Shown here: one piece after another, positions 47,615 through 58,833 of the stretch
Layout: the number at the start of each line of letters is the position of its first letter
How positions within the stretch are numbered: position 1 is the first letter of the stretch
NCBI GenBank assembly: GCA_902806595.1
Contig: CADCXC010000009.1
Coordinates: 2,480,001 to 2,544,000 of the forward strand
DNA length: 64,000 nt
Direction of reading: 5' to 3'
From: Pyrenopolyporus hunteri
Lineage: Eukaryota; Ascomycota; Sordariomycetes; Xylariales; Hypoxylaceae
Program-made: the position numbers and the translations under genes
Notes under the pieces: model-generated
The model's input: the letters and a program-made list of their open reading frames with translations, nothing else
What the model was told of the DNA's origin: nothing
Databases searched by the model: none

Positions 47615-48292
47615 TTACTTCTTTATCGGAAGAGGATTACTCGCGTATGGGACTTAGGTAACGATAAAATTTGAAGAGCGAGCTGGGAGATACTAGGGTT
47701 ATGTGATCTTGGAGCAGAATCCGCCAAACATGATAGTTATTCGTTGTAAAACCTCAAGCTTGGTCGGAAACATCCCGTGAAGCGTTCATAGTCTACTTGG
47801 TCAGTAGTGTACAGTGCAAGGGTAGGATACCTGACCTCATGCCCGTAAAAAATACCTAGGAAACATATGAGATTCTTCATTGGAGTACCGGGGCACTTTG
47901 CCCCTGATGGCTTGACCGAGCACGACACAAACATCCGACGCGGTGAGACATACGGATCCCTTAAAAGTCCAATTAGACTCAGGGGACGGGGGCAACAAAA
48001 TCAGCGCCGCTGTGTTTCCCCAAACCCTCCCGGTCATCCCCAGCCAACCAATGTCTTGGGGTCGATGGTCATGAGGCAGATCGCCGCAACAAGGATATCA
48101 ACCATAGGTACGCCTCGGCTTCTGGGTCGGAAGGCACCTAAAAGGTCAAACGGCGTCATTATACTACGTTGTGACCAAAACTTTTTGGCAGCAGCTTTAT
48201 ATAAATAGGAATCTCTAGCGTTTTGACCTATATTTACCTGGTTTGATTCCCTCTATGTTCGGGCACACACAGGGCCATGGAATATCCTCCAA
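47615..48292. other. Intergenic, no supported gene
   Basis: Only antisense and short open frames (for example 47867-48208), without family features. Probable promoter of the secreted protein gene. Confidence 0.5.
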
Positions 48293-49283
48293 ATGAGTAC
48301 ATGGATGGGTAGCAGTCTCAAGACAATGTGCATGTTATTCAGGACCTCGTTTCTTACATTCGGCCTTTTCTCCGAGGCCGCCGCCCTCGCGGGGTGGCCG
48401 AGAGGTGGGACGTATGTCGCCGGAAATGCCGTGCAGTTCGACAGAGAGACCTGGGAACGGAATCTTGCCCAGCCCAATGCGACCGGATCCATCTCGGTGG
48501 CCGGTTTTGACATCGCGCAAAGATGGCCGAGCCAGGAAGTTGATGGCTGGACTCTCTCTGTGAACGTTAGCAGCGACATTCCCGATTCGCAGACGATGAA
48601 TTCTGGTAACGCAACTGGCAAGACTTTTACCGGTACAAGCATCTTTCTCAAGGCGCCGGGCGACATCCAGCAAACTTTTACGAACCAATCTGCGATCGAC
48701 GAAACTACGTGGAAGATATGTGTCGCTGTGATACCCAACGGCCCGCAGGAAGATTCATCGGCGGCGGGCAACGGCACATGTGGTTTCTTGTCCCCGCAGT
48801 GCATCGCAGATCTCCAACAGGTCTACGCCGACAGATTTTCTCGAAACCAGGATTGTTACGCCCAAGTATCAACGCCTTCGAGCTGTGGCAACTCGGTCGA
48901 TGTAGCTAATCTTGAAGTCCAACGTTAGCAGACCCTGAACCCCATATAGATTAAAAAAGGTGACGCTTACATACGACGCAGAATTGCCGCTTGATTCTGT
49001 AAATGGGACCGAGGTGTTTGTCTCGGCTTCTGACAGCCACGACGCCGGGGATGAGACGGCTAGAGAGAACGCCACCAGGCAAGTCTGGCCTGTCTTGACG
49101 GTTTGGGGATGGAATATACGTGCGAAAGCCCCTGAGGGGTCCTCGCCTCGGGTCCAACTGTCGTGCGTCAGGGCGGATCATACTGAATCCGGCGGCGAAC
49201 CTCCATCTTCCGGATCAAGATGCCGCGGCTCCGCGACGGCTGCTCTCGTCGCTAGTTTGGTTACAGTTTACATGTCGTTCTGA
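48293..49283 (+). CDS. Secreted, probably GPI-anchored protein of unknown function
   Basis: I do not recognise the family. Two exons, 48293-48901 and 48960-49283, give about 310 residues. The N-terminus is a signal peptide (LFRTSFLTFGLFSEAAALA). The mature part holds many N-glycosylation sequons (NAT, NVS, NQS, NGT) and paired Cys in each half (about six before the intron), as in extracellular proteins. The second exon reads LPLDSVNGTEVFVSASDSHD and ends in a Gly/Ser linker and hydrophobic tail (GSATAALVASLVTVYMSF), as in GPI proteins. The donor could also be at 48917 (GTCCAAC), adding five residues; I preferred GTAGCT at 48902 for intron length. It sits between a reductase and an aminotransferase gene on the same strand. 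Confidence 0.75.
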
Positions 49284-50176
49284 ACTTCTCGTGTGGTATT
49301 TACCTAGACGGGTAAGTATTCCTAGGGGGGCGAACCTAATCGGATGGATTTATGGCGATTGTTTCGGCTATACTTGAGGTATCGAGGCTATCGGAATTAC
49401 TTGGTAGAGATGTCATGTCATTACCCGAACCAGAAGCGTTAGGCACTAAACAGCAGCCACAGACGCGTAGCTGATTGCGATATCTATGAGTCTGGAGATA
49501 GCATAGGGTGGACAAACAAGTAAGATTGGTGCTGAAGCTATCGAGTCGGTAATATTGAGTGAAGCTTATAGCGCTGTCATGGCTTATATTGTAAATAGTC
49601 TCTAACTAGCCGTCAGAAAAGACACTCTATTAACTAACGCAAGGGCATTTGCTTAAGTCGCGATACTAAATCCTTGTTTTATGCAGCATGGTGGATACAT
49701 CGAACATCGTTTGCACTTAGTCTCTGGTTATAACATCTTTTGACTTATAACCGAGAGGACGATGGTAAAAATTCCTTAAAAGAGCGTTCAAGTAAATAGT
49801 CATGATGTGATACTAGGAGCGTCTTCCGTCTAGATTTGATACCCGTGACGTATTTACTAGGGGTAGGCACATAATTAAGGGAGAATATGGAGAATATATA
49901 TCTACAGATAACAAAAAAGGGGGTTACACTGCAAGAATGCTTCAGGGCATCCTCCATCCTACAAGTTACAATGACTTATAAGACCAATAGGGTGCGGTAT
50001 GCAGGCCAACGAAGCTAGTTCAAATTTGAATTCCGTCCTTCGGAGACGTGGTGATTGTGGGCCAAATATAACTTCTGTGGCGTATCTCGAACCCTGTTCT
50101 TCCAAGATCAGCGCATCTCGTCATCGATATAGCTTGCTTGACATTATCAATTCAGCGTCAAACCCATTCCGCCGCC
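49284..50176. other. Intergenic, no supported gene
   Basis: AT-rich for the window. The frames at 49745-49957 (minus) and 49999-50214 (plus) lack support; the latter overlaps the aminotransferase start in another frame. Confidence 0.5.
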
Positions 50177-51636
50177 ATGGAGGCTGGAGCGTCATTCTCG
50201 GCGGATCCAATTGACCTATTAATCGGCCGGCCGACACCGCGGTTACAGGCTGCGGACAAGTTGGCCGCGGCGTCTCAAGTAGTCTTGTTGCAGCCCGAGA
50301 AATCGGACTTGGCCTTGACGTACGGCCCCGATCATGGCGAGGACGATATTCGCGAACATATCGGCGCCTGGCTCAGCCGGAAATACCAGCCCGCGTCCGG
50401 CCCCATCACCCGGGACCGCGTCATCGTTACTAATGGCGCCTCTGGAGCACTCGCCGGGATATTGCAGAAATTTACTGATCCGGTCTACACGCGCCGCATG
50501 TTTCTTGTAGAACCTACATACTTTCTCGCTGTTCAGACGTTTCTAGACGCCGGCTTCAGTCAGAAGATGCAGGGCGTTCCCGAAGACGACGAAGGTATCA
50601 ACTTGGAGTTTTTACGGCGGCGGCTAGAGGAGGATGGCGACGATGACACTGGCGCGCCAGGGGCTGGATCATCTCCCATTAAATTAGGAACCCACGGGTA
50701 TAGAAAGCTTTACAAGTATGTCTTGTACCTCGTGCCCACGCTGTCAAATCCCAGCGGCAAAACGACGTCTATGCATCATCGGAAAGCATTGGTAGGATTG
50801 GCGCGCGACTATGATATGCTTCTGATCGCGGACGATGTCTATGACTTTCTTGCCTGGCCGGCGGATGACAGCATCCCACATAAGGGCCTACAACTACCCC
50901 CGAGATTGGTGGATATTGATCGGCAGATGGCTGGATCGAGTGAATGGGGGAATGTTGTTAGTAACGGGTCATTTTCGAAGTTGGCTGCACCTGGTCTTCG
51001 GGTGGGGTGGTGTGAGGCCATGCCGAGATTCATTTACGATCTATCTACAGTGTAAGTTTGAGGATTCCCCGAGTCTTCCCTACCCAACACGGGTTTAGTA
51101 ACTCGGATTCTAGCGGAGCAACTATGTCTGGTGGCTGTCAAGCGCAGTACACTTCTTTCTTGATTGATCGTATGCTAGTTTCCGGAGTTTTAGAGCAACA
51201 CATACAAGATGTCTTAATTCCAACATACCGGAGAAGATATAACGTTCTGGTGGGTGCTATTAATACGCATCTTTCACCGCTTGGAATCAAGATATCGACC
51301 GGAAAGCCCTATGAGGTCTTTGCAACGGACGATAGGGGAAACCGTGTGCGGACCTTACTAGCCGGCGGCTTTTTCCTATATATAGACTACCCGGAAGAAG
51401 AAAATTTCCCAGAAGCGGCGGCGATCATCCGCGTCGGTCGCGATGAATATGGTTTAAACATTGCATCGGGAGAGATATTCGCCGTTAAAGGGGATGCTGG
51501 GAGCCTCGAGAGAGCACGCTTAACATTTAATAAAGGAACAAGGTTATGCTGGGCGTGGAATGAAGAAGCAGTGTTAGTTGAGGCCGTTCGAAGGTTTGCG
51601 AAGACGATCCAGCGAGCGAGGCTACGAAAACAATAA
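50177..51636 (+). CDS. PLP-dependent aminotransferase, class I/II
   Basis: Fold-type I aminotransferase resembling the fungal YER152C/2-aminoadipate-transaminase-like group. Two exons, 50177-51051 and 51099-51636, join to 470 residues. Motifs seen: TYGPDHGEDDIREHIGAWL near residue 55, VTNGASGALAGI (phosphate and cofactor contacts), LVPTLSNPSGKTTS, LIADDVYDFLAW (Asp binding the pyridine nitrogen) and SNGSFSKLAAPGLRVGW. The Schiff-base lysine is Lys268. The splice GTAAGT...TTTAG at 51052-51098 is required to continue into SGGCQAQYTSFLIDR. It starts at the first ATG giving the family N-terminus (MEAGASFSADPIDLLIG). Amino-donor specificity is unknown. Confidence 0.92.
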
Positions 51637-52041
51637 TCTTAACATATCGAATAAATTGGACTGAAGAGACGTTTGACTTCGTGCCTGCTTGTTGATGCTG
51701 GGCCTGGATGTCTTGGGCTCATAATAATACGCTTATAGAAAAAAAAAGGGAGAGGTAGATGATTAGCAACTCGATTGCGCCCTCCGTAAGGTCGTTGGTC
51801 TAGCAGATACCGTTCCGCTGGGGCTTATAGCGAGGTAGTCATAGCTCGTAAAATGATGTGATTAAGATATAGAAAGACACACGGCATCATAAGAGAACTT
51901 CAGATAAATGACCTAGCTGTACCTCAATGCGACGCACCGGCTGATATCACTTATACGGTCACTTTAGCTGTTCGTAATTGCTGCCATTCCATCATCTCGT
52001 CATAGGGGATAAATCTCAGAGCGCAGTGATAGGAGAATAGC
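51637..52041. other. Convergent intergenic region
   Basis: Shared 3' region of the converging aminotransferase and SYLF genes. Nothing notable seen. Confidence 0.5.
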
Positions 52042-53634
52042 CTAGGCAAATCTCACTTTATCCTTCGTATCTGCGTCGACGTGTAGATGCTGCTGGTCCT
52101 GGCCGGGTGTGGGCGCAAGATCCCCAGGCGTAGGCTGGTTACCAACCTCGTTTATGACACCCTCGTCCGCGCCTTTGCCATCCGCGGCCTTCAACACCTC
52201 AATTAACTGTTTCGCGCCCTCGGGCCACATTACCAACCCATCGTCCTTCTTTCCCGTGCCAGTCTTGCCGCTATTTCCGCCCCGCGGGACCTCACCTTTC
52301 AGGATCTTATCGACGCTAATCTTGTCTACGCCGTAGAATGCCGCGTTAGCGTCGGGCCGCTGCACGACCACCGTGCCGTCGACTTGCACGCCGCCGTACA
52401 ACCCCCGCGACTTCATGTAGCTCCAGACGGGCTTTGTGCTCTTTCCCAATGCAGCCTCGACGCTGGTGCCTGCGCCCACGGGCCCGGCTACGACAGCAAC
52501 TTCACCCCCAAGACTCAGGCGTGGCTTAGCGAAGGCCTCGACGGCCTCCGGCGTGTTAAGCACGCATACGCAGTCGTAAATGTCCAACCCAGCCATGATA
52601 CCCGCGCCTAGCGTGTGCACCAGGAACCCAGCTGGCGGCGACCAGCTACCGTCCGGCAGTCGCGCGACCACGAGTCCCGAACCCCCGGCTCCCGAGATAT
52701 GGAATCCGGTGCGGAAGGTGGTGAAAATGGCCAATCCCTTCGCATTGGCGATTACGGATTGTGGGATCTTTACTAGGACCTTGGGCTTACTACTCGGACC
52801 GGGAGACGGGGAACGCCGGGATGGCGATGAGGACGAGGTCGCGTAAAACCCGTCTTCTGGAGATGGGGATGTGCGTTAACCTTCGCTTTCTCTTAAAAGC
52901 AATACATATTATACGAAAGGTGCCAAATTCAGAGAATGATATAACTTACTGCAGAAGCTCTTGAGGATGCGCGCTGCCTTGTCGCATTCTTTGTCCATGG
53001 TCGATGGCCAGAAGGCCTCGGATCCGAGCTTGTTCGTCAGCTTGTTGATAGGGACGCTGGCCTTCACACCCCACTCATACAGCTTGCGCCCGAAGCCTGA
53101 TTTAGATGTGGAAGAGGGGGAGGGTTCCGCGTTCGTCGGTTGATGGTGCTGCTCCTGCTCTTGGTGGGTGTGGTTCGGGGCCGCTTGGGGGTGAGCGGGC
53201 TCGGTAGGAGGCGGTGGGAACGATGGCGCTGAAGGTCCGCCTTGTGAGGACGCATGACGCGGTGGAAGGACTGGCGGTTTCTCATCGGTTACGATGACCC
53301 CGGGTCCCGTTTCAATCTCCGAGTAGCTCGGTGGAGGACCCTGAGGGGGAGGAGGGTAGTACTGCTGCTCTAAACTGGAGGGAGGGGGGCCAGGAGGAGG
53401 CGGCGGGTACTGGTCATGATGCTGGATTGCTGGAGGAGGACCGGGAGGCGGGGGTGGGTAGTAGGTCGAGCCCGTACCGGAGGACGGTGGAGGACCCGGA
53501 GGTGGAGGTGGATATTGCCCTTGATGAGTTGGGTTGGACTGCAGTGGATGAGGCTGAGGAGTGTCGCCGGCGAGCTCAGCGTAATAATTAGGATTGTCGC
53601 CCGGAAGGGGTGAATGGCTTGGATGTGCGCTCAT
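52042..53634 (-). CDS. SYLF-domain (Ysc84/SH3YL1-type) lipid-binding protein with PPPPPGPPP repeats
   Basis: SYLF proteins bind phosphoinositides and actin at endocytic sites. Two exons, 52950-53634 and 52042-52856, join to 499 residues. The first 175 residues are disordered, with four copies of a YPPPP(P/Q)GPPP unit separated by short linkers, a likely SH3 or WW ligand array. The SYLF domain covers about residues 190-425: SVPINKLTNKLGSEAFWPST, DKAARILKSFCKDGFYA, KVLVKIPQSVIANAKGLAIF, FHISGAGGSGLVVARLPDG and SRGLYGGVQVDGTVV. Unlike Ysc84 there is no C-terminal SH3 domain; the proline-rich part is N-terminal instead. The intron falls inside the SYLF start and keeps frame. Confidence 0.9.
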
Positions 53635-54060
53635 AGCGGAAGACTCTGAGGAGTTGTCGCGCTGCTAAGAGTTGAATGTATTCGGCGACGCTGAACCGTA
53701 TTATAGATGAACGGCTGAAGTAGGAATTTAAGTGTATTAAGAACTTATAAAGAAAGGATGGAGTATGGTGATGTTACGTAAAATGGAGAGTTGCTTGAAG
53801 AAGAAAGTGAGGCCAATCAGGTACCTAGGTATCTACCTACCTAGATATAAAGCGCAAATCGTGGTGGTTTATACGGAAGGATCGTGATACAATCGAGGAT
53901 CCCGAGTGTATCAAGTGGCTTAGATAGTTAAGTAGGTACCTCCCCACCTACCTGGTCATTTGCTTTTACTAGGGCATACTTAGGTAGTTGATGGCTCAAG
54001 GGAATCGGGTCTGATTTGGATAAGTGATTGGAGGCACTAATCCAAGAAAGCCAGGATACC

Positions 54061-54098
54061 TTAGGTAGATAGGTAGATAGGTAGGTAGGTAGGTAGGC
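54061..54098. repeat. AGGTAGATAGGTAGGTAGGT tract
   Basis: Nine tandem AGGT/AGAT tetranucleotides; the longest uninterrupted tetranucleotide array of the family here. Confidence 0.85.
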
Positions 54099-54390
54099 AG
54101 ACAAGTTGAACATGTTATTCGCGATAGAGAGACAAAAGCTGATGTCATCGCCATAGTCAAGCAAATACCTAGATGGGTACCTAGGTACCTGTTGTAAGTG
54201 CATACATGTATTGTACCTCCCACCTGTATGCACCCTACCTACCTACCTATACATATGCATTTCGTGGGAGTTGGACCTATGTCAGGGGTAGGGTTAGGTA
54301 CTGGCGCCCTGTAAGTTACTGCCTAAGTACCTCCGCGGGTACCCACGCCAGTGACAGCACCCGCGCCGGAGCCCTGGGAATACCTAACTC

Positions 54391-54417
54391 AGATACCTAC
54401 CTAGGTACCTAGGTATA
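54391..54417. repeat. ATACCTACCTAGGTACCTAGGTAT palindrome
   Basis: Near-perfect palindromic copy of the dispersed family. Confidence 0.8.
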
Positions 54418-54773
54418 CGTCATTTAGAGGACCGTAAATAGGTAACTATACGGACGTCCTTAGGTAATACGTAGGTAGGTGGGTAGGTTCCTAGGCATTG
54501 ACAATGAATTTGGCGGAATGGCAAACCGTTTTTTGGTGGGAAAAAAAAAGTATCACCGGAAATTGATCGGAAGCGTTCTTGTTAGCAAGAGAAGTCAAAA
54601 GCGCTTGATGGGATGAAGAACTAAAAAGTCGTAGACAAACGTCTAGCAAGTGAAAGCGTCCCCTCCCATCATCAGCTATTTCAACGCTGCCTGTGCGCAT
54701 TCGCTACGGTCCGTTCCTTTCCCCCCGAGACCCTACAGATCCTAGAATACACGCGATAGACGTAATATAGGTA

Positions 54774-56416
54774 CTACAAGTACAGACCTTCGGGCTCTCC
54801 CTCTTGCTTGGTGCGGAGGACCCGCTCCCTCGCGGCTCTGAAATCGGCCATCTGCACACGCATACGACGTTCACGTAGAGCCATCAGGCCAGCTTCGGAG
54901 CATATGGCCTTGATGTCGGCCCCCGACAAATCGTCCTTCTGACTGATGAACTCGTCTAGGTCGACATCCTCGTTGAGGCTCATCTTGCTCGTATGTAGAT
55001 TGAAGATCTTGCGCTTCGTGTTCTGGTCGGGGTTCTCGAACAGGATCTTGCGGTCAATTCGGCCGGGTCGGATGAGCGCAGGGTCGAGAGTCTCGATCTT
55101 GTTGGTCGCCATGATCACCTTGACATCACCGCGGTCGTCAAACCCATCCAGTTGGTTAAGCAACTCTAGCATAGTTCGCTGTACTTCACGCTCGCCACCA
55201 GAAGTCGAATCGTAACGCTTGGTGCCGATGGCATCGATTTCGTCGATGAAGACGATAGAGGGAGCATTCTCCGCAGCAACCTATCACATTATTAGTACGA
55301 GCGCTCCTAATCACCCGGCGAGGTTATGGCCGTACCTGGAAGAGTTGTCGAACAAGCCTAGGGCCATCACCCAAGTATTTCTGGATCAGCTCACTTCCGA
55401 CAATGCGTAAGAACGTAGCCGAGGTTTGGTTCGCCACAGCTTTCGCTAACAGCGTCTTGCCAGTTCCTGGGGCACCGTAAAGAATGACGCCCTTGGGAGG
55501 CTTGATGCCCATTTCCTCGTATAACTCGGGATGGAGGAGCGGTAGCTCAACCGACTCCCTCACCTCCTGGATCTGTTGCTCCAGCCCACCAATGTCAGCG
55601 TAAGATTCGGTCGGTGCCTTGTCAAGCTTCATGACGTTCACAGCCGGGTCCGTGTCATCGGTAAGGACGCCGACGATAGAGACGCTCTTGTGGTGCAATA
55701 ATACGGAGGCGCCGGGCTCAAGCAAGTCCTTGTCAACAAAGCTCATGATGCTAACGTAATACTCGGGGCCGGTTGTACTAGAAACGATAGCATGGTCGTC
55801 GTCGATCATCTCCTCGAGGGTACCCACGCCCATGGGGCTCCCGCGCATGTCGTCAACGCGACCACGTTCGTCGGCCATGCGGTCGGGGGCATCAAGGTCG
55901 GGTGCGGGACCAGTGTTATCCTTAACGGCTCTCGCCCTTCTAAGACGCTCTTGATTCTCGACGAATTCCTCCTCGAGAAGTAGGTGGTCGTGGATGCGTT
56001 GCATCCGAAGTAGACGGAGCTTGCACCGGCTGGTCGGGTAGACGGCAGGAAGTTTAGCAGCGGCAGAGGTGCCGGCAGCCTTTCTCTTCTTGCGTCCGAT
56101 GCGGGTGGTGGGACGGGGTGGCGGCTCGTACTTGGGCTTCTCCTTCTGTTGATAGAGTCCGAGTTAGAACTCAAGTTCTGTCCGAGGAGGAGGGTACGTT
56201 ATGCGAATAGTACTACTATTACTACCGCGGGCGGCTCTGACGTTCGATGCTGCAACGAGGCTTATGCCTCATAACATACCTTCTTATCCTTATCATCCTT
56301 TCCATCCTGGCCGGGGCCACCCATTCCGGACTGATTTTGACCCTAGACATGACATGTTAGCACGCCGTATATGGATAGATGCGCACGTTATATAGGTGAA
56401 ATTTCAAGCTCACCAT
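54774..56416 (-). CDS. rpt2: 26S proteasome AAA-ATPase subunit Rpt2
   Basis: Base ATPase of the 19S regulatory particle, which unfolds substrates and opens the 20S gate. Four coding exons: 56414-56416 (the ATG alone), 56280-56342, 55336-56145, 54774-55280, total 460 residues. After splicing the protein starts M-GQNQSGMGGPG, the N-myristoylation-type leader of Rpt2. Walker A is GAPGTGKT (246-253) and Walker B IVFIDEID (301-308). The pore loop is within KYLGDGPRL, and arginine fingers lie in ALIRPGRIDRK. The last residues are GLYL, carrying the HbYX-type gate-opening tail of Rpt2 rather than that of other Rpt subunits. The tiny first coding exon is followed by a 71-nt intron with good borders (GTGAGC, TCTAG). 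Subunit identity is firm. Confidence 0.95.
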
Positions 56417-57442
56417 CTTGACAAGCTAGCGCCCAGGCTGGGTTTGGCGTAGTATGCGAGGCGGCACTCCGCGATGAGTATCGATGGACTACTAGGATAT
56501 TGCGAGATGTACGGGAATAGACAGATGAGGGTGGTCAATGATGGGTATCGCTTGCGGCGATGATAGATAGAGAATGTAAGAAGTTGTTGAAGTTGAATGA
56601 TTCCAGCCTAGGAGAGGCAAACGGAGCCTGGTTGGCTTTGGCTAGGTAGGTAGGTAGGTAGTTAGGTACCTAAGTAGGTTGCTTCGGTTGACGCTTTTTA
56701 GTTTATGCTTTAGTTGGTGATTTTAGTTGGGTCTAATAACTGCTGACTGGGCAAGTTGGAAATCAGGCGCCGAAGGGGAAACGCGTGCACTTGCCAAGGC
56801 GAGCTTTATGTAATCTTCTCGAATTCTTTTCAAGTTGGGTCAAACGGGTGGATGCTGACATAATAAATCCCATTAGGTCATGCCTTATGTAAGAAGGTAG
56901 GCAGTACCCAGTATCTAGGTACCTAGTACATGTACTGCTCAGCATCGACTCGGGATGTACCGGAAGTCCTTATCCCGATCGGCTCGGCAAACTGCATGCC
57001 TTCAACTACATACATGTATGTACTAGATAACGTACCTCATGCTGTACATGTACCTATACTTGGGCAAATGTATATAGGTACCTACCTAGGTACTCGCGTA
57101 CATCATAAGTGCTAGGTACCTACCTACCTAGGTAGGTATTATGTAAGGCAAAAAGGTGCATGTGGCCAGTGCATGTGAAGCGACTGGGTTGGTTGTTCAT
57201 TTTGGAAGGAACTGAGTGCGGCATTACAACGGGTTCTAGTTGCAATTTAGCTTTTGATAGACGTTGAAGCTTCGAACCGTTTTTTTTCCCTCCCTTCTCC
57301 TTCGCTTCCTTTCCCTCGTTGTCGTCAACAACTTGGAGTTCTCTTACTCACTCCTCCTTGCCTCCCTCCTCCTCACCCACAACTTGGGTTCTTCATCTGT
57401 TGGAAGCTCGTCTACGGCTTCCTATAGGTCAATTGCGACAAG
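56417..57442. other. Divergent intergenic region with repeats and a CT-rich leader
   Basis: Bidirectional upstream region of Rpt2 and succinyl-CoA ligase. Repeat clusters lie at 56643-56680 and 57075-57140, with ACATGTAC palindromes between. A pyrimidine-rich stretch at about 57279-57330 precedes the ligase start, as is usual for strongly expressed fungal genes. Confidence 0.55.
57075..57140. repeat. AGGTACCTACCTAGGTAC ... AGGTACCTACCTACCTAGGTAGGTA
   Basis: Two palindromic copies about 20 bp apart, in the divergent promoter region between Rpt2 and succinyl-CoA ligase. Confidence 0.8.
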
Positions 57443-58833
57443 ATGCAAGCTTTCTCGAGACATCTGCGGCCAGGCGCCGCCGTCCTGCGCCAGTGCTCCC
57501 GACGAGCCTATAGCTCCACGACCTCCCCTTATTCCCAGACGATCGATAATCTACGCATCAATGCGGATACAAAGGTCCTCTTCCAAGGCTTCACCGGGAG
57601 GCAGGGAACGTAAGCTCATTCTTTCCTTGTCGAGTTCAAGTTGCGGCCCCAGCTATCATCGTGTCTCAGTATATCATCCACACATACATATACACACACA
57701 CGCACACACACATATATATATATCCACGGCATATAAATAGTCGCAGTTGAGAGGTCCCGCAAATACTAATGTTCGGATACCGACAGGTTCCACGCCCAGC
57801 AAGCTATCGAATACGGTAACTATATTCCAACCCCGGCTTCTACGAAACGTCACAAGAGGCGAATCAAATATCTAATCGGGAATTCGTGAATAGGCACCAA
57901 GGTCGTTGGAGGCACAAACCCCAAGAAGGCTGGCCAGGAACACCTGGGCCTTCCTGTCTTTGCGAACGTCAGCGAGGCCGTGAAAGAAACCGGTGCAAAT
58001 GCCACTGCTATCTTCGTGCCGTAAGTGTCAAGTTACTCGATGCGCACGCAAAACGCGGGCTCTTGACCTGGAGGTGCTGACCAGTGTCGATGTTACTTCG
58101 CAGTCCTCCTGTGGCTGCCGCCGGTATCGAGGAGGCCGTCAAAGCCGAAATCCCTCTTGTTGTTTGCATTACCGAGGGTATCCCCCAACACGGTACGCCC
58201 AAGTCATAACCCGTCCTAGAATGCGCCTATTTAACAGTTTTAGACATGGTTCGCATCACCGATATCCTTAAGTCACAATCCAAAACCCGTCTAGTCGGCC
58301 CCAACTGCCCAGGTATCATTGCCCCCGGCCAATGCAAGATCGGCATTATGCCTGGTTTCATCCACAAGCGCGGCCGTATCGGTATCGTCTCTCGTTCCGG
58401 CACTTTAACCTATGAAGCCGTCAACCAGACAACCCAGGCCGGCCTGGGCCAGTCTCTTGTTGTTGGTATCGGTGGTGACCCTTTCAGCGGAACCAACTTT
58501 ATCGACTGCCTCAAGGTCTTCTTAAAAGATGAAGAAACGGACGGGATCATCATGATCGGAGAGATTGGTGGTTCGGCCGAAGAAGATGCCGCGGATTTCC
58601 TCAAGGCGAATAACACTGTGAACGGCGGCAAGCCCGTCGTCAGCTTTATTGCCGGTATTAGCGCACCCCCGGGACGACGGATGGGACATGCCGGCGCCAT
58701 TGTATCCGGCGGCAAGGGCGGAGCTGACTCGAAGATCAAAGCCTTGGAGGCTGCTGGCGTGGTGGTAGAACGGTCGCCCGCCAACCTAGGGCGCGCTATG
58801 AGGGAAGCTTTCGTCAAACGGGACCTGTTATAA
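57443..58833 (+). CDS. LSC1: Succinyl-CoA ligase alpha subunit, mitochondrial
   Basis: TCA-cycle enzyme making succinate and ATP or GTP from succinyl-CoA; the alpha subunit binds CoA and carries the phosphohistidine. Five exons join to 333 residues: 57443-57609, 57787-57815, 57894-58020, 58104-58192, 58244-58833. The N-terminus is an Arg/Ser-rich presequence (MQAFSRHLRPGAAVLRQCSR). The core begins KVLFQGFTGRQGTFHAQQAI, the CoA-binding loop; GTKVVGGTNPKKAGQEHLG and ICITEGIPQHDMV-type blocks follow. The phosphorylated residue is His286 in GHAGAIVSGGKGG. Exon 2 is only 29 nt. Intron 1 carries a CA/TA microsatellite. The beta subunit is not in the window. Confidence 0.95.
57680..57723. repeat. 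CA/TA dinucleotide microsatellite in LSC1 intron 1
   Basis: ACATATACACACACACGCACACACACATATATATAT-type run (given in words: CA repeats flanked by TA repeats), entirely intronic. Confidence 0.85.

Larger units (their letters stand above)
53635..54773. other. Repeat-dense intergenic region
   Basis: About 1.1 kb with at least five ACCTAGGT/AGGTAGGT clusters (53821-53845, 54061-54098, 54167-54190, 54233-54250, 54391-54417, 54470-54495). No gene found. Confidence 0.6.
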
